DNA from: UBA6183 sp964603255
Lineage (GTDB): Bacteria > Bacteroidota > Bacteroidia > UKL13-3
Direction: 5' to 3'
Assembly: GCA_964603255.1 (NCBI GenBank)
Contig: CAZRVA010000084.1
Location: 1 to 11,440, forward strand
Length of the DNA: 11,440 nucleotides
This document shows positions 1 to 7,703 of the stretch, piece by piece. The stretch's first letter is position 1. Each line of letters begins with the position of its first letter. Both the position numbers and the translations under genes were made by a program. The notes under the pieces are model-generated. The model was not told the origin of the DNA and searched no databases. It saw only the letters and a program-made list of their open reading frames with translations.

Positions 1-3000
1 GCGCGTAATGATGTTAACTTAACAGGAAGCGGAGTAGCAATATCGGTTGTACCGGTAAATGAAGTAGCTTCTAGTAAGTTGTTTAAACCAAATGTTCCAG
101 CAACTGTATCTAGAGTACTCATAGTACTGTTGTTAAACCACCAGCTGTATGCACCAGAAGTCATTCTGTTCGCAAATTTAATGTCAGATTGTGTAGGAAT
201 ATTACCCATTTGGAATGGTTTGTATCTTAAACGAACATCATAAGCGAATCCTGAACCACCAGTTTGGTCTAACCTCCAGTATGCATCCATAAAGTGTGCA
301 GCTGTATCGATTGTAGCGTTGCTGTTAGGGCTACTTGCGCGGTTACTAATTAAAGTACCTGGTGCGAATCTAAAGCTTACACTTGAAGGTAAAGTACCAC
401 TGTAACCCCAGATTACGCTAGCAACAGTGTCTCCATAGCTAACAAAGTGCTGAGTGTTTCCATAACCAATTGTACCAATTGCTGTAGCAGGATTAGGTAA
501 AACAGTAGGAGTAAACTCGTATGCTCCAATATCTGGTGCACCGGTTTCTACAGCTACACTTCTGTTGTTGTTATTCATGTCTTTGGTTAAATCAAATACA
601 TGTATACCACGTCCGTTAAGAACCCAACTATTTGCATTTGACGCTAAAGGAGCTAAGTTAGAAGTTGAGGTAAATGTAGGGTTTGCATTGTATGAATTGA
701 AATCGCTCATACCCATAATTGCTCCTTTTGCTGCAGCAAAGTTTGCAGGGGTGTGTGATGTACCATTAAAGTATAACAATGTTGCACCTGAAGTATTGTA
801 AACGTTATAGTCTAATTGCTGAATAGCGGCTAAACCTGTAGCATTTATAACACTGAATGCCGGAGATGAACCTGCATTTATTGCGTTGTTTACAAAGTAC
901 ATCTGACTTGCATTAACAACGTTACCACCAGCAATAGATCCACTATATGTAATTGCACCCATGGTTACAGATGTTCCTGTTGTAGTAGTATTTATACTAT
1001 TATTGTATACACGCATATCAGAGCATGTAGTTAGGTACAGCGGAGAAGAAGTTCCTCCATTAACCATGATTGCATTGCCATATATTCTGCTTGATCCAAT
1101 CTCACCATATTGTCCATGACCGTAGATATAGAAGCCATAGTTAGATGGTTGGAACAACTTGTTGTAAGAAATATCACAATTAGTTGATAATCCCGAAATA
1201 TATACACCGTAGAAAGATGCTGAACTTGGTGTAATTTCATTTCTGCGGATTTTTTGATCGGCACGACTCGTTAAATAAATTCCATAGTAGTATGGATTGG
1301 TAATAATGTTCGAGTCGATTTGACAACGCTGAGAATAGTTGTTGATGATATTTTGACCACCAAGGAATACTGCAACACTACCATTTACCAGGTTGTTATT
1401 GGCAATATTAATGTCGTATGCATTTGTTCCTGATGCGCCAAATATAAGTGCGTTTGCGTCACTTGATGTGGTTACACTTACACCTTCAACATTATTATTT
1501 CTAATTCCTATGTTGGCAGAGTTTACAGAACCAGCAAGACCTAACTGGAATACACGGCCGTTGGTGGCACTTGTATTTCTGATAGTCATGTGTTCAAAAT
1601 TAACGTATTGTGTACCATTAAAAGTAACTACGTAGTTAGTTGCTGCACTGGTTGGAGCAAATGTTAAAATTACGTTTGCTCTGTTTAGTGAAGCGGATCT
1701 GAATACAATTCTGTTGTTTGCACTTGCTCCCGGAATAATTCCAAACACAACTTGTTCGGTATAGGTTCCATTGGCAACATCAAACACTACAGGAGCCAAT
1801 GCACCACCACACTGAATTGCACTAACTGCACTTGCAAATGAAGTAAAGTTTCTTGGTCCTGTTCCCGTTGGGTTAATGGTGTATGTACCACTCATACCTT
1901 GGCAAACGTTTAATGCAAATGTATCGTTGTTGTTATTTGCATCTAAACCACTATTTGGTGATGTGGTGTAAGCTCTAATCACAAGATTACCTCCGGTGTA
2001 TTGGAATTGTTGGCTTGTACCACCTACGCCTGACGTGGCGTCAAAAGTTACTGTATCAGTTCCATTAGGAGGTACGTTTCCTGTGTATGTTCTGGTGTGT
2101 GATGTGGTACCAACTACATAAGTTACATCTAACGAAGTAATGTTCGCAATACCATGGTTTCTAAATACCACTCTTACATCTTTCATACCGGTATCAATAG
2201 GAGCAGTTGGTAGTGCAAATGTAATAACACCAGCATCGTTTGCAGGAGGATTAAACTCGCTTACCCCAATATCAGGATTAGTTGCACTTCTTAAATTGCC
2301 ATCAATATCTGCAGCAACCCATGTATTAGGCTTACCGATGTTGTTAAACGGAATAGAAGTAATTCTTAAATTATTTACACTGGTAAAGTTAGGATTCAAG
2401 AAAATAGAGTTTGAATCGTTACCGATACCAGGGTTTGTTTGCCATCCGGTGAAGGCAGATGTAATTTGGTTGTTCGAGCGGTATGGATATGCTCCTAAAC
2501 CGTAGTAAACGTTGTTGTTTATGGTCCAATTTAAACCAACCTGAGTAATTGGCATTGTAGCTCCACCATCACCAATCCATGCGCAGTAACCTGCATTTGG
2601 GTTATTAAATATGTTATTAATCACATCAACTGTATTGTACAACGCAGCATTATTGCTAAACAGGTAGTAAGTTGTTGCTGTTGAGCTTCCCGAAGTTATA
2701 TTTACTGCATTATGTGCAAAAACAAAATGAGTTGGATAGCCCATATAGATACCATATGCAGTATTTGCCGCAGCACCAATTTGTATCATGTTGTTCGAGA
2801 AAATAACCTTGTTGTTTGCTGTACCGGTAGGATACAAGCAGTAAATTGCATAACCTCCAAACTGACCAGAGATTTCATTTGCGTTAACAACCATACCTTC
2901 ACCTGCATATGTTAAATACATACCATAGCTGAAAGTTAAGTTTTGTTTGCCACCTGCAATTATTCTGTTACGTTCAAACAAACTTCTTTCAATACCTGTA

Positions 3001-6000
3001 AAATACGTCATGTAATAGTATTGGTCGAAGAAGTATGAATTGGTAATTCTATGTCCGTATGATCTTGTTGCTGTTGGTGCCATTAACGTCATACCGAAGT
3101 ATCCACCAATAAACGAACTACTATCAATAGTTAATGCAGTTGCATTAATAAAGGTACCTGATGTAGCAGTTGTTAATGATGAACTTACTTCAAATGGATT
3201 GATTAATGTAGATAGTGTGTTTGATGTAACAACAAAAGTGCACTTATTGAAAGACAAACTATCAGCACTATTACCAGATAAGCCTATGATTTGAACAGCA
3301 ACTGCATTTGATCCTCCTGTATTTTCTATTTTAAAATTACGGAATGAAATATTATCAGCACCGTTAAATAAAATAGTTGCTCTGTCGTTGCTTGCTCCAC
3401 CTGCAAAAGTAATGGTAGTGGTGGCAGAATCTGCGCCAACAAAACTTAAGCGGTTACCTGCACCAAGTCCAGGGATAGAATTGAAAACTAACTTTTCGTT
3501 ATACACACCAGCAGAAACATTTACAGTTACATTGCCTGCTATTCCACAAGTTTGTAATAATTGAGTAACTGCTCCTATGGTTTGGAAGTTACCATTACCC
3601 GCAGGTAGTGCAGGGTTAACAGTAAGGTTGCCTGTTAGTGGTGTACAGAAAGTTTGTTGTATGGTGTCGTTAAAGCGCAGGATGTCGGTAGTTGAGTTTG
3701 GTGATGAAGACCAAGCCTTTAAAGTGTATAAACCTGGAGTTGCAAAATTATAGGTACCTAAAGCTGCAGAAACAGTGTCGTTTGCTGTTAAGAAACCTGA
3801 CCAGCTTGTTCCAGTTTGACTCACACCATTTACTTGCCAGTCAATGTTTGCTGCAGTTAATGTAGCTGTACCAAAGTTTTTAATTACGGCATCAACATTT
3901 TGTGTACCTAAACTTAATGGCATTACAGGTGATGTAAATCCAATAATACCTGCATCGTTTGGTGATACATCATATTTGTATGCTCCAGGATCTGGTAATG
4001 AATCGTGCACAGTTCCTAAAATATCTGTTGGAACAATTGAACGAATATCCGAACCAATATTATTTAAACTATCTGCACCCGGGGTGTAAGGAGCTAATGC
4101 GTATGCAGTTCTAAAATTAGGATTAGCAAATACACTAAATGAATCCAATGGGTTAACAGCATTTGCACTTCTCCAAGCAGCCAAGTCGATGCGGTTAGCC
4201 GCATAATAACCAACAAAGTTGTTGGTACTTCCGTTTGGTATACCATAGTATAGGCCATTGTTGCGGTAATCGTAGTTGTTACCTGTAGAGCCAATGTACA
4301 TCAAGTATTTACTTCCCGATCCACCTCTATTTACGTGGAAAATATTATTACGCACCCTTTGGTAGGTTACACTACTTGATGTGTAAAACGCATAAACAGA
4401 TGATGTGGTTGTTGCCTGAGGATAATCTATACTTATGGTGTTGTGATAAATTTGGCTTTCATTTACAATTTGTTGATAAATGCCATAAACCGTTCCACCA
4501 CCTTTAATATCGGCAATAAGGTTGTTTTTGATAACAAGAGGACGGTTAGTTCCTTGTGCAATCAAGAAATACATGCCATAAAATGTATTTGTGGTTGTTT
4601 GCAACATCTCAAATGGCTTGATAATTTTATTGCCATCGAATGTATCACCAGATAAGTAGGTGAAATTCATGCCATAAAATGTGCTTGGAGATGCCTTCAT
4701 TGGACGAGAGATTTCATTGTTCTGAATCAAGCCGCCTGTTACACCATAAGCATATATACCATAAACAGTAAAGTCGCTGATGATATTGTCTTTGATAACA
4801 TAACCATTATTTGTTCCATCATTGTTGTTGGCACAAGCGGAAATACCGTAGTATGGTCCTCCTGATGAATTACCTGTAATGGTGTTGCCAATAAATCGGT
4901 TAAAATAGCCTGTATTAGCCGAAATGCCCGTAGGGCTGTTTAAGCTTGAGGTAACAGCAATACCGGCAGATGCCGAGCTTCCTGTAACTGATGAAATATC
5001 AATGTTACAACCTAAAATACTTACATAGTCGGAGCCGGTTGTTAGCAAATAACCAACACCGTAACTTTGGTTTAGTGATTTAACGTTTAGTTGGTTAAAA
5101 GTTACGTAGTCTGTACCAATTACATTTATTATACCAATCAAACCAGAGTTTGTATTGTTAAATTCAACACGGTTGCCATTACCATTAAATGTAATTGTAT
5201 TTGTGGCACTAACACCCGGAACCATAGATAAAAATACTTGGTTATTATAAGGTCCTGAATTAGCAACAACGTTAAAAGTTACTGCTCCTCCAATTCCACC
5301 CATGCTTATGTAATCTGCCAATCCGCTAACCGAAGTAAAATTACTTGCACTTGCCGCTGCACCTTGGTTAATGGTATAAACACCTCCAGGTAACATACAT
5401 GCAGTAGATTTACTCATGCTGTTATTGGTAGTATTTGGTTCGGTAGTATTATTAGGATTACTAATGGTGTATGATATGTTGTAAACAGTACCTACTAACG
5501 CATTAATTGTTCCTAGTGTAATGGCACTTGAGGTTGCACCACCAGCTAAAGAACCACTGTAGTTTACAGGTGTTTGTGCAACTCCATTTACAGTCCAGTT
5601 AATGGTTGCAGAGGTAATAGTGGTGGTACCTGCATTACGAATAGTAGCATTAACGTTTTGAACACCTGAAGCATAAGGCGCAACAGGTAGGTCAAGACTG
5701 TTATATGCAACATCTATCGCAATTGGAGCAGCTTCATAAGCACCTATGTCTATTGGTGATGATCTTAACACACCATTTAAATCTCTTGTAATGTGCGGCA
5801 TTGCAACGCCATTGCCATTAAACCAGCCATCTTGTGGTGCAAAATCACGGGTTAGTGTGTTTACAAAGTTCGGATTAAAATCAGAACTGGTATTGTCTGC
5901 TGTACCCATATATGCGCTGTACTGACTGTATGTGTTGTAGTCTACCCCACTAATATTTGCCATTTTATAGCTAGAAGCTAAACCATAATACGAGTTTTTG

Positions 6001-7262
6001 GCTAAATCTGTTCCGGTATTAAATGTACCATTAACATAAATAGAGTAAAACAACCCTACAGTGCTTGTACGTGCGTTGTAAAAAATATTGTTTTTTAATT
6101 CATATGTACTCGATGTGTTGGTACTTGAACTTGAATAAAAACCGTAAGTTTGGTAGGTAGAGGTTACAGTTGTGTTGTGAAAGGCAATTGTATTATTTCT
6201 AATTTTAAAGTTAAATGCAGTTAAAAAATAGAAACCATAATGTGAACCATTACCTGTGTTAAAGTTTAACAAGTTGTTATCAATAATGTTAGGTTCAGTT
6301 GTGGTTCCATTGTAGTTAATACCATAAATACCATAACAAGTACTTGTTGTAGTAGGGCTACCTGCAAATAAGTCGGTAATAACATTGTTACGGATGGTAT
6401 CCTGACGACCAGAACTTGTTCCTAAATAAAAACCGTAGGTGGTTGAGAATGAAGTTTTGGTTGTACGTCTAATGGTATTTCCGTCAAATGCAGTTGAGTT
6501 ACCATTGTTCCAATAAACACCATACATATAAAAATCCTGAATGATGTTGTTATAAAATTTGTTTGCAGAAACGGTAGTTGATGAAGTAGCCGGAGCTCCA
6601 ACAATACCATAATACATACCCGCACCAGTTGGGTTACCACGTACCATGTTATTGCTAATAATATTGCGGTAGCCATTGGTACCTGAAGTTGTAACTGACG
6701 ATAAACTGTTACTAAAAACTATACCAGCAGAGTTTGCTGATGTAGTACTGGTAACCGTGCTGATGTCAATGTTACAGCTATCAACAATGTTGTCATCAGA
6801 ACCTAAGTAAAAATGAATTCCCCAGCCATACAAGGTACTGGTGGTTTTAATGGTTAGGTTTTTTAAACGATAAAAATCACCATTATTAAAACGCACAATG
6901 GCCTTGTCGGCTGTTGAGGTTGGTGCGAATTGAATGGTGTTTCCATTACCGTTTATGGTAATAGAGTTAGTGGCCGATGCACCTGTGATGTTAGGAAACA
7001 CCACTTGCTCTGTGTAAGGACCTGAGTTAGCAACTACATCCACAACAAGTGGTCCACTAACTCCGAATGGAGCACTGTTTGATGGACCAGCATCACTTCT
7101 GGTGTTTGCAGTGGTTAGGTAAGTAATTAATGAACTAAAGTTTTGAAAGTTTGTTGCTGATGCCGCTGAATTAGCATCAATGGTCAACGTTCCTGATACT
7201 TGTGTTGCTCTCGACTGAACCAAAAAGGCAGTACAGAGAATCATCAGTAAGAGTTTTCTCAT
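1..7262 (-). CDS. Giant secreted multi-module beta-helix/CARDB surface protein, probable T9SS cargo (3' end outside window)
   Basis: One frame from ATG at 7262-7260 to the left edge, 2420 complete codons with no stop. Residues 1-19 form a Sec signal peptide: MRK, a hydrophobic core, then QSRA as likely cleavage site. Cys10 has no small residue before it, so this is not a lipobox. Four tandem modules follow (about 24-621, 622-1205, 1206-1786, 1787-2249). Each has a lead-in (TI...NFxS), a beta-helix-like stretch with recurrent NNxI and YG[I/F/M/V]Y motifs, and a D[I/P]GxxE/K motif (505, 1091, 1664, 2244). Modules 1-3 end in a CARDB-like domain. A different domain fills 2250-2410, then PLPVKLTSLR, the usual segment just before a type A T9SS sorting domain. 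I infer export across the outer membrane and cell-surface display or release. Function is unknown: adhesion or polysaccharide binding are possible, and no catalytic motif was recognised. It is transcribed in the same direction as mrp-nifU but 189 bases downstream with its own likely promoter. The total length is unknown. Confidence 0.95.
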   Translation of the reverse strand, partial: MRKLLLMILCTAFLVQSRATQVSGTLTIDANSAASATNFQNFSSLITYLTTANTRSDAGPSNSAPFGVSGPLVVDVVANSGPYTEQVVFPNITGASATNSITINGNGNTIQFAPTSTADKAIVRFNNGDFYRLKNLTIKTTSTLYGWGIHFYLGSDDNIVDSCNIDISTVTSTTSANSAGIVFSNSLSSVTTSGTNGYRNIISNNMVRGNPTGAGMYYGIVGAPATSSTTVSANKFYNNIIQDFYMYGVYWNNGNSTAFDGNTIRRTTKTSFSTTYGFYLGTSSGRQDTIRNNVITDLFAGSPTTTSTCYGIYGINYNGTTTEPNIIDNNLLNFNTGNGSHYGFYFLTAFNFKIRNNTIAFHNTTVTSTYQTYGFYSSSSTNTSSTYELKNNIFYNARTSTVGLFYSIYVNGTFNTGTDLAKNSYYGLASSYKMANISGVDYNTYSQYSAYMGTADNTSSDFNPNFVNTLTRDFAPQDGWFNGNGVAMPHITRDLNGVLRSSPIDIGAYEAAPIAIDVAYNSLDLPVAPYASGVQNVNATIRNAGTTTITSATINWTVNGVAQTPVNYSGSLAGGATSSAITLGTINALVGTVYNISYTISNPNNTTEPNTTNNSMSKSTACMLPGGVYTINQGAAASASNFTSVSGLADYISMGGIGGAVTFNVVANSGPYNNQVFLSMVPGVSATNTITFNGNGNRVEFNNTNSGLIGIINVIGTDYVTFNQLNVKSLNQSYGVGYLLTTGSDYVSILGCNIDISSVTGSSASAGIAVTSSLNSPTGISANTGYFNRFIGNTITGNSSGGPYYGISACANNNDGTNNGYVIKDNIISDFTVYGIYAYGVTGGLIQNNEISRPMKASPSTFYGMNFTYLSGDTFDGNKIIKPFEMLQTTTNTFYGMYFLIAQGTNRPLVIKNNLIADIKGGGTVYGIYQQIVNESQIYHNTISIDYPQATTTSSVYAFYTSSSVTYQRVRNNIFHVNRGGSGSKYLMYIGSTGNNYDYRNNGLYYGIPNGSTNNFVGYYAANRIDLAAWRSANAVNPLDSFSVFANPNFRTAYALAPYTPGADSLNNIGSDIRSIVPTDILGTVHDSLPDPGAYKYDVSPNDAGIIGFTSPVMPLSLGTQNVDAVIKNFGTATLTAANIDWQVNGVSQTGTSWSGFLTANDTVSAALGTYNFATPGLYTLKAWSSSPNSTTDILRFNDTIQQTFCTPLTGNLTVNPALPAGNGNFQTIGAVTQLLQTCGIAGNVTVNVSAGVYNEKLVFNSIPGLGAGNRLSFVGADSATTTITFAGGASNDRATILFNGADNISFRNFKIENTGGSNAVAVQIIGLSGNSADSLSFNKCTFVVTSNTLSTLINPFEVSSSLTTATSGTFINATALTIDSSSFIGGYFGMTLMAPTATRSYGHRITNSYFFDQYYYMTYFTGIERSLFERNRIIAGGKQNLTFSYGMYLTYAGEGMVVNANEISGQFGGYAIYCLYPTGTANNKVIFSNNMIQIGAAANTAYGIYMGYPTHFVFAHNAVNITSGSSTATTYYLFSNNAALYNTVDVINNIFNNPNAGYCAWIGDGGATMPITQVGLNWTINNNVYYGLGAYPYRSNNQITSAFTGWQTNPGIGNDSNSIFLNPNFTSVNNLRITSIPFNNIGKPNTWVAADIDGNLRSATNPDIGVSEFNPPANDAGVITFALPTAPIDTGMKDVRVVFRNHGIANITSLDVTYVVGTTSHTRTYTGNVPPNGTDTVTFDATSGVGGTSQQFQYTGGNLVIRAYTTSPNSGLDANNNNDTFALNVCQGMSGTYTINPTGTGPRNFTSFASAVSAIQCGGALAPVVFDVANGTYTEQVVFGIIPGASANNRIVFRSASLNRANVILTFAPTSAATNYVVTFNGTQYVNFEHMTIRNTSATNGRVFQLGLAGSVNSANIGIRNNNVEGVSVTTSSDANALIFGASGTNAYDINIANNNLVNGSVAVFLGGQNIINNYSQRCQIDSNIITNPYYYGIYLTSRADQKIRRNEITPSSASFYGVYISGLSTNCDISYNKLFQPSNYGFYIYGHGQYGEIGSSRIYGNAIMVNGGTSSPLYLTTCSDMRVYNNSINTTTTGTSVTMGAITYSGSIAGGNVVNASQMYFVNNAINAGSSPAFSVINATGLAAIQQLDYNVYNTSGATLLYFNGTSHTPANFAAAKGAIMGMSDFNSYNANPTFTSTSNLAPLASNANSWVLNGRGIHVFDLTKDMNNNNRSVAVETGAPDIGAYEFTPTVLPNPATAIGTIGYGNTQHFVSYGDTVASVIWGYSGTLPSSVSFRFAPGTLISNRASSPNSNATIDTAAHFMDAYWRLDQTGGSGFAYDVRLRYKPFQMGNIPTQSDIKFANRMTSGAYSWWFNNSTMSTLDTVAGTFGLNNLLEATSFTGTTDIATPLPVKLTSLR
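3..515 (-). other. Pre-sorting domain of giant protein (residues about 2250-2420) with T9SS-type PLPVKL signature
   Basis: This stretch carries no beta-helix or CARDB pattern. It has the layout common before Bacteroidota T9SS tails: AYWRLDQTGGSGFAYDVRLRY, a segment with SWWFNNST, a short strand with LEATSFTGTTD, and then PLPVKLTSLR at the window edge. The PLPVxL motif usually opens the linker domain just upstream of the roughly 75-residue type A sorting domain. The sorting domain itself is not visible here, so the T9SS assignment is strong inference, not observation. Confidence 0.7.
516..1904 (-). repeat. Module 4 of giant protein (residues about 1787-2249): beta-helix without CARDB domain
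   Basis: Begins at Cys1787 with GMSGTYTIN and NFTSF. The lead-in contains IQCGG and GTYTEQVVF. The beta-helix-like region has several YGxY turns (YYYGIYL, FYGVYI, NYGFYIYG) and NNN/NNS turns, and ends at DIGAYE (2244-2249). Unlike modules 1-3, no CARDB-like domain follows; the chain continues into a different pre-sorting domain. At 463 residues it is about the length of the helix part alone in the other modules. Confidence 0.78.
1905..3647 (-). repeat. Module 3 of giant protein (residues about 1206-1786): beta-helix plus CARDB-like domain
   Basis: Begins at Cys1206 (CTPLTGNLTVN). The lead-in has QTCG and GVYNEKLVF in place of the VVANSGPY block, a pattern shared with module 4 (IQCGG, GTYTEQVVF). 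The middle is rich in Tyr and Asn. The closing motif DIGVSE is at 1664-1669, a divergent form of DIGAYE. The CARDB-like domain (about 1671-1786) contains DVRVVFRNHG but has the W-x-V-N-G strand altered to TYVVG, so it is the most diverged of the three. Confidence 0.78.
3648..5399 (-). repeat. Module 2 of giant protein (residues about 622-1205): beta-helix plus CARDB-like domain
   Basis: Begins at Cys622 with GGVYTIN and an NFTSV lead-in. VVANSGPY recurs at 665-672, 589 residues after the copy in module 1, followed by an NGNGN turn and CNIDISSVT (CNIDISTVT in module 1). The beta-helix-like region ends at DPGAYK (1091-1096), a variant of DIGAYE with P for I and K for E. The CARDB-like domain (about 1099-1205) contains NVDAVIKNFG and IDWQVNG and ends just before Cys1206. 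Confidence 0.8.
5400..7193 (-). repeat. Module 1 of giant protein (residues about 24-621): beta-helix plus CARDB-like domain
   Basis: Starts at GTLTI (24-28), with VVANSGPY at 76-83 followed by TEQVVF and an NGNGN turn. The beta-helix-like region shows many N-rich turns (NNMV, NNVI, NNTI) and YG[I/F]Y repeats. The closing motif DIGAYE is at 505-510, resembling the end of choice-of-anchor Q-type beta-helix regions. The CARDB-like domain follows (about 512-621), with NVNATIRNAG and INWTVNG, the typical pattern of an N-x-G strand turn followed by W-x-V-N-G. Its lead-in and first helix turns resemble module 2 more than modules 3 and 4. Confidence 0.8.
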
Positions 7263-7288
7263 AGTGTATTTGAATTAAGTTTGTATAT

Positions 7289-7317
7289 CGAATATATTAA
7301 ATATATCTAAATAACAA
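7289..7317 (-). promoter_or_regulatory. Candidate Bacteroidota-type promoter of the giant gene
   Basis: Read on the minus strand, TTG (7317-7315) is followed after 18 bases by TATATTCG (7296-7289). This matches the Bacteroidota -33 TTG and -7 TAnnTTTG boxes with one mismatch in the -7 box. The -7 box ends 26 bases before the ATG, leaving a short AT-rich leader without a clear Shine-Dalgarno sequence, which is normal in this phylum. The whole spacer is very AT-rich, so chance matches are likely. The rest of the 189-base intergenic region (7263-7451) holds no ORF. Confidence 0.35.
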
Positions 7318-7451
7318 GTGCTTATTCAAAAAACTATTTACCTCTGATGGATTAAAAATGGCAATATTTCGCTATTTTATTATTCATTTAGCAGTAGCTG
7401 CCGTTTATTTCATTAATTGTAATGTAAAAAAAACACGTTAAACAGTAACTA

Positions 7452-7700
7452 TTAAACAACAGCGGTTACTTTTGTGATTTGAGGAATAGCAGATTTTAAT
7501 CCATTTTCAATGCCGGCTTTCATGGTCATGCTGCTCATGCTGCAACTGCTGCAATTTCCTAACAAGCGCAATTGCACTTCCATTTCGTCTGTAATATCTA
7601 CCAACTCTACATCACCACCATCGGCTTGTAAAAACGGACGCATACTATTTAATGCAATTTCAATTTTTTGTTCAAGTTCTGTTCGGTTTAACATGTCCAT
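7452..7700 (-). CDS. NifU C-terminal-domain protein (Nfu-type Fe-S scaffold/carrier)
   Basis: An 82-residue protein that is essentially the complete NifU C-terminal (Nfu) domain. An N-terminal helix (ELEQKIEIALNSMRPFLQ) leads to the conserved ADGGDVEL (26-33), and the cluster-binding CxxC is C50-S-S-C53, followed by a C-terminal helix. In this family the CxxC of two subunits holds a 4Fe-4S cluster that is passed to apo-proteins in the cytoplasm. No N-terminal IscU-like or A-type domain is present, so this is the stand-alone form. The ATG at 7700 lies 3 bases after the mrp stop, so the two genes are almost certainly co-transcribed and probably translationally coupled. A second Met at residue 3 is a possible alternative start. 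Identification is firm; the physiological partner is inferred from context. Confidence 0.95.
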   Translation of the reverse strand: MDMLNRTELEQKIEIALNSMRPFLQADGGDVELVDITDEMEVQLRLLGNCSSCSMSSMTMKAGIENGLKSAIPQITKVTAVV

Positions 7701-7703
7701 AAT

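Noticed and set aside
565..4655. Several plus- and minus-strand open frames of 65-121 codons within the left 7 kb
   Set aside because: They lie antisense to, or in other frames of, the continuous giant reading frame, and their translations show no family pattern.
6422..6676. Minus-strand 84-codon open frame
   Set aside because: It is an out-of-frame shadow of the giant gene, whose own frame here gives typical N-rich beta-helix sequence.
1..7262. CRISPR-like or short tandem DNA repeats
   Set aside because: The repetition is at protein level (asparagine-rich beta-helix turns and Y-G-x-Y motifs) with irregular spacing; no exact repeat-spacer array was seen.
7390..7402. GCAG-TAG-CTGC hairpin after the Nfu gene as a terminator
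   Set aside because: The stem is only 4-5 bp and no T run follows on the minus strand; the nearby run of eight T lies upstream of it.
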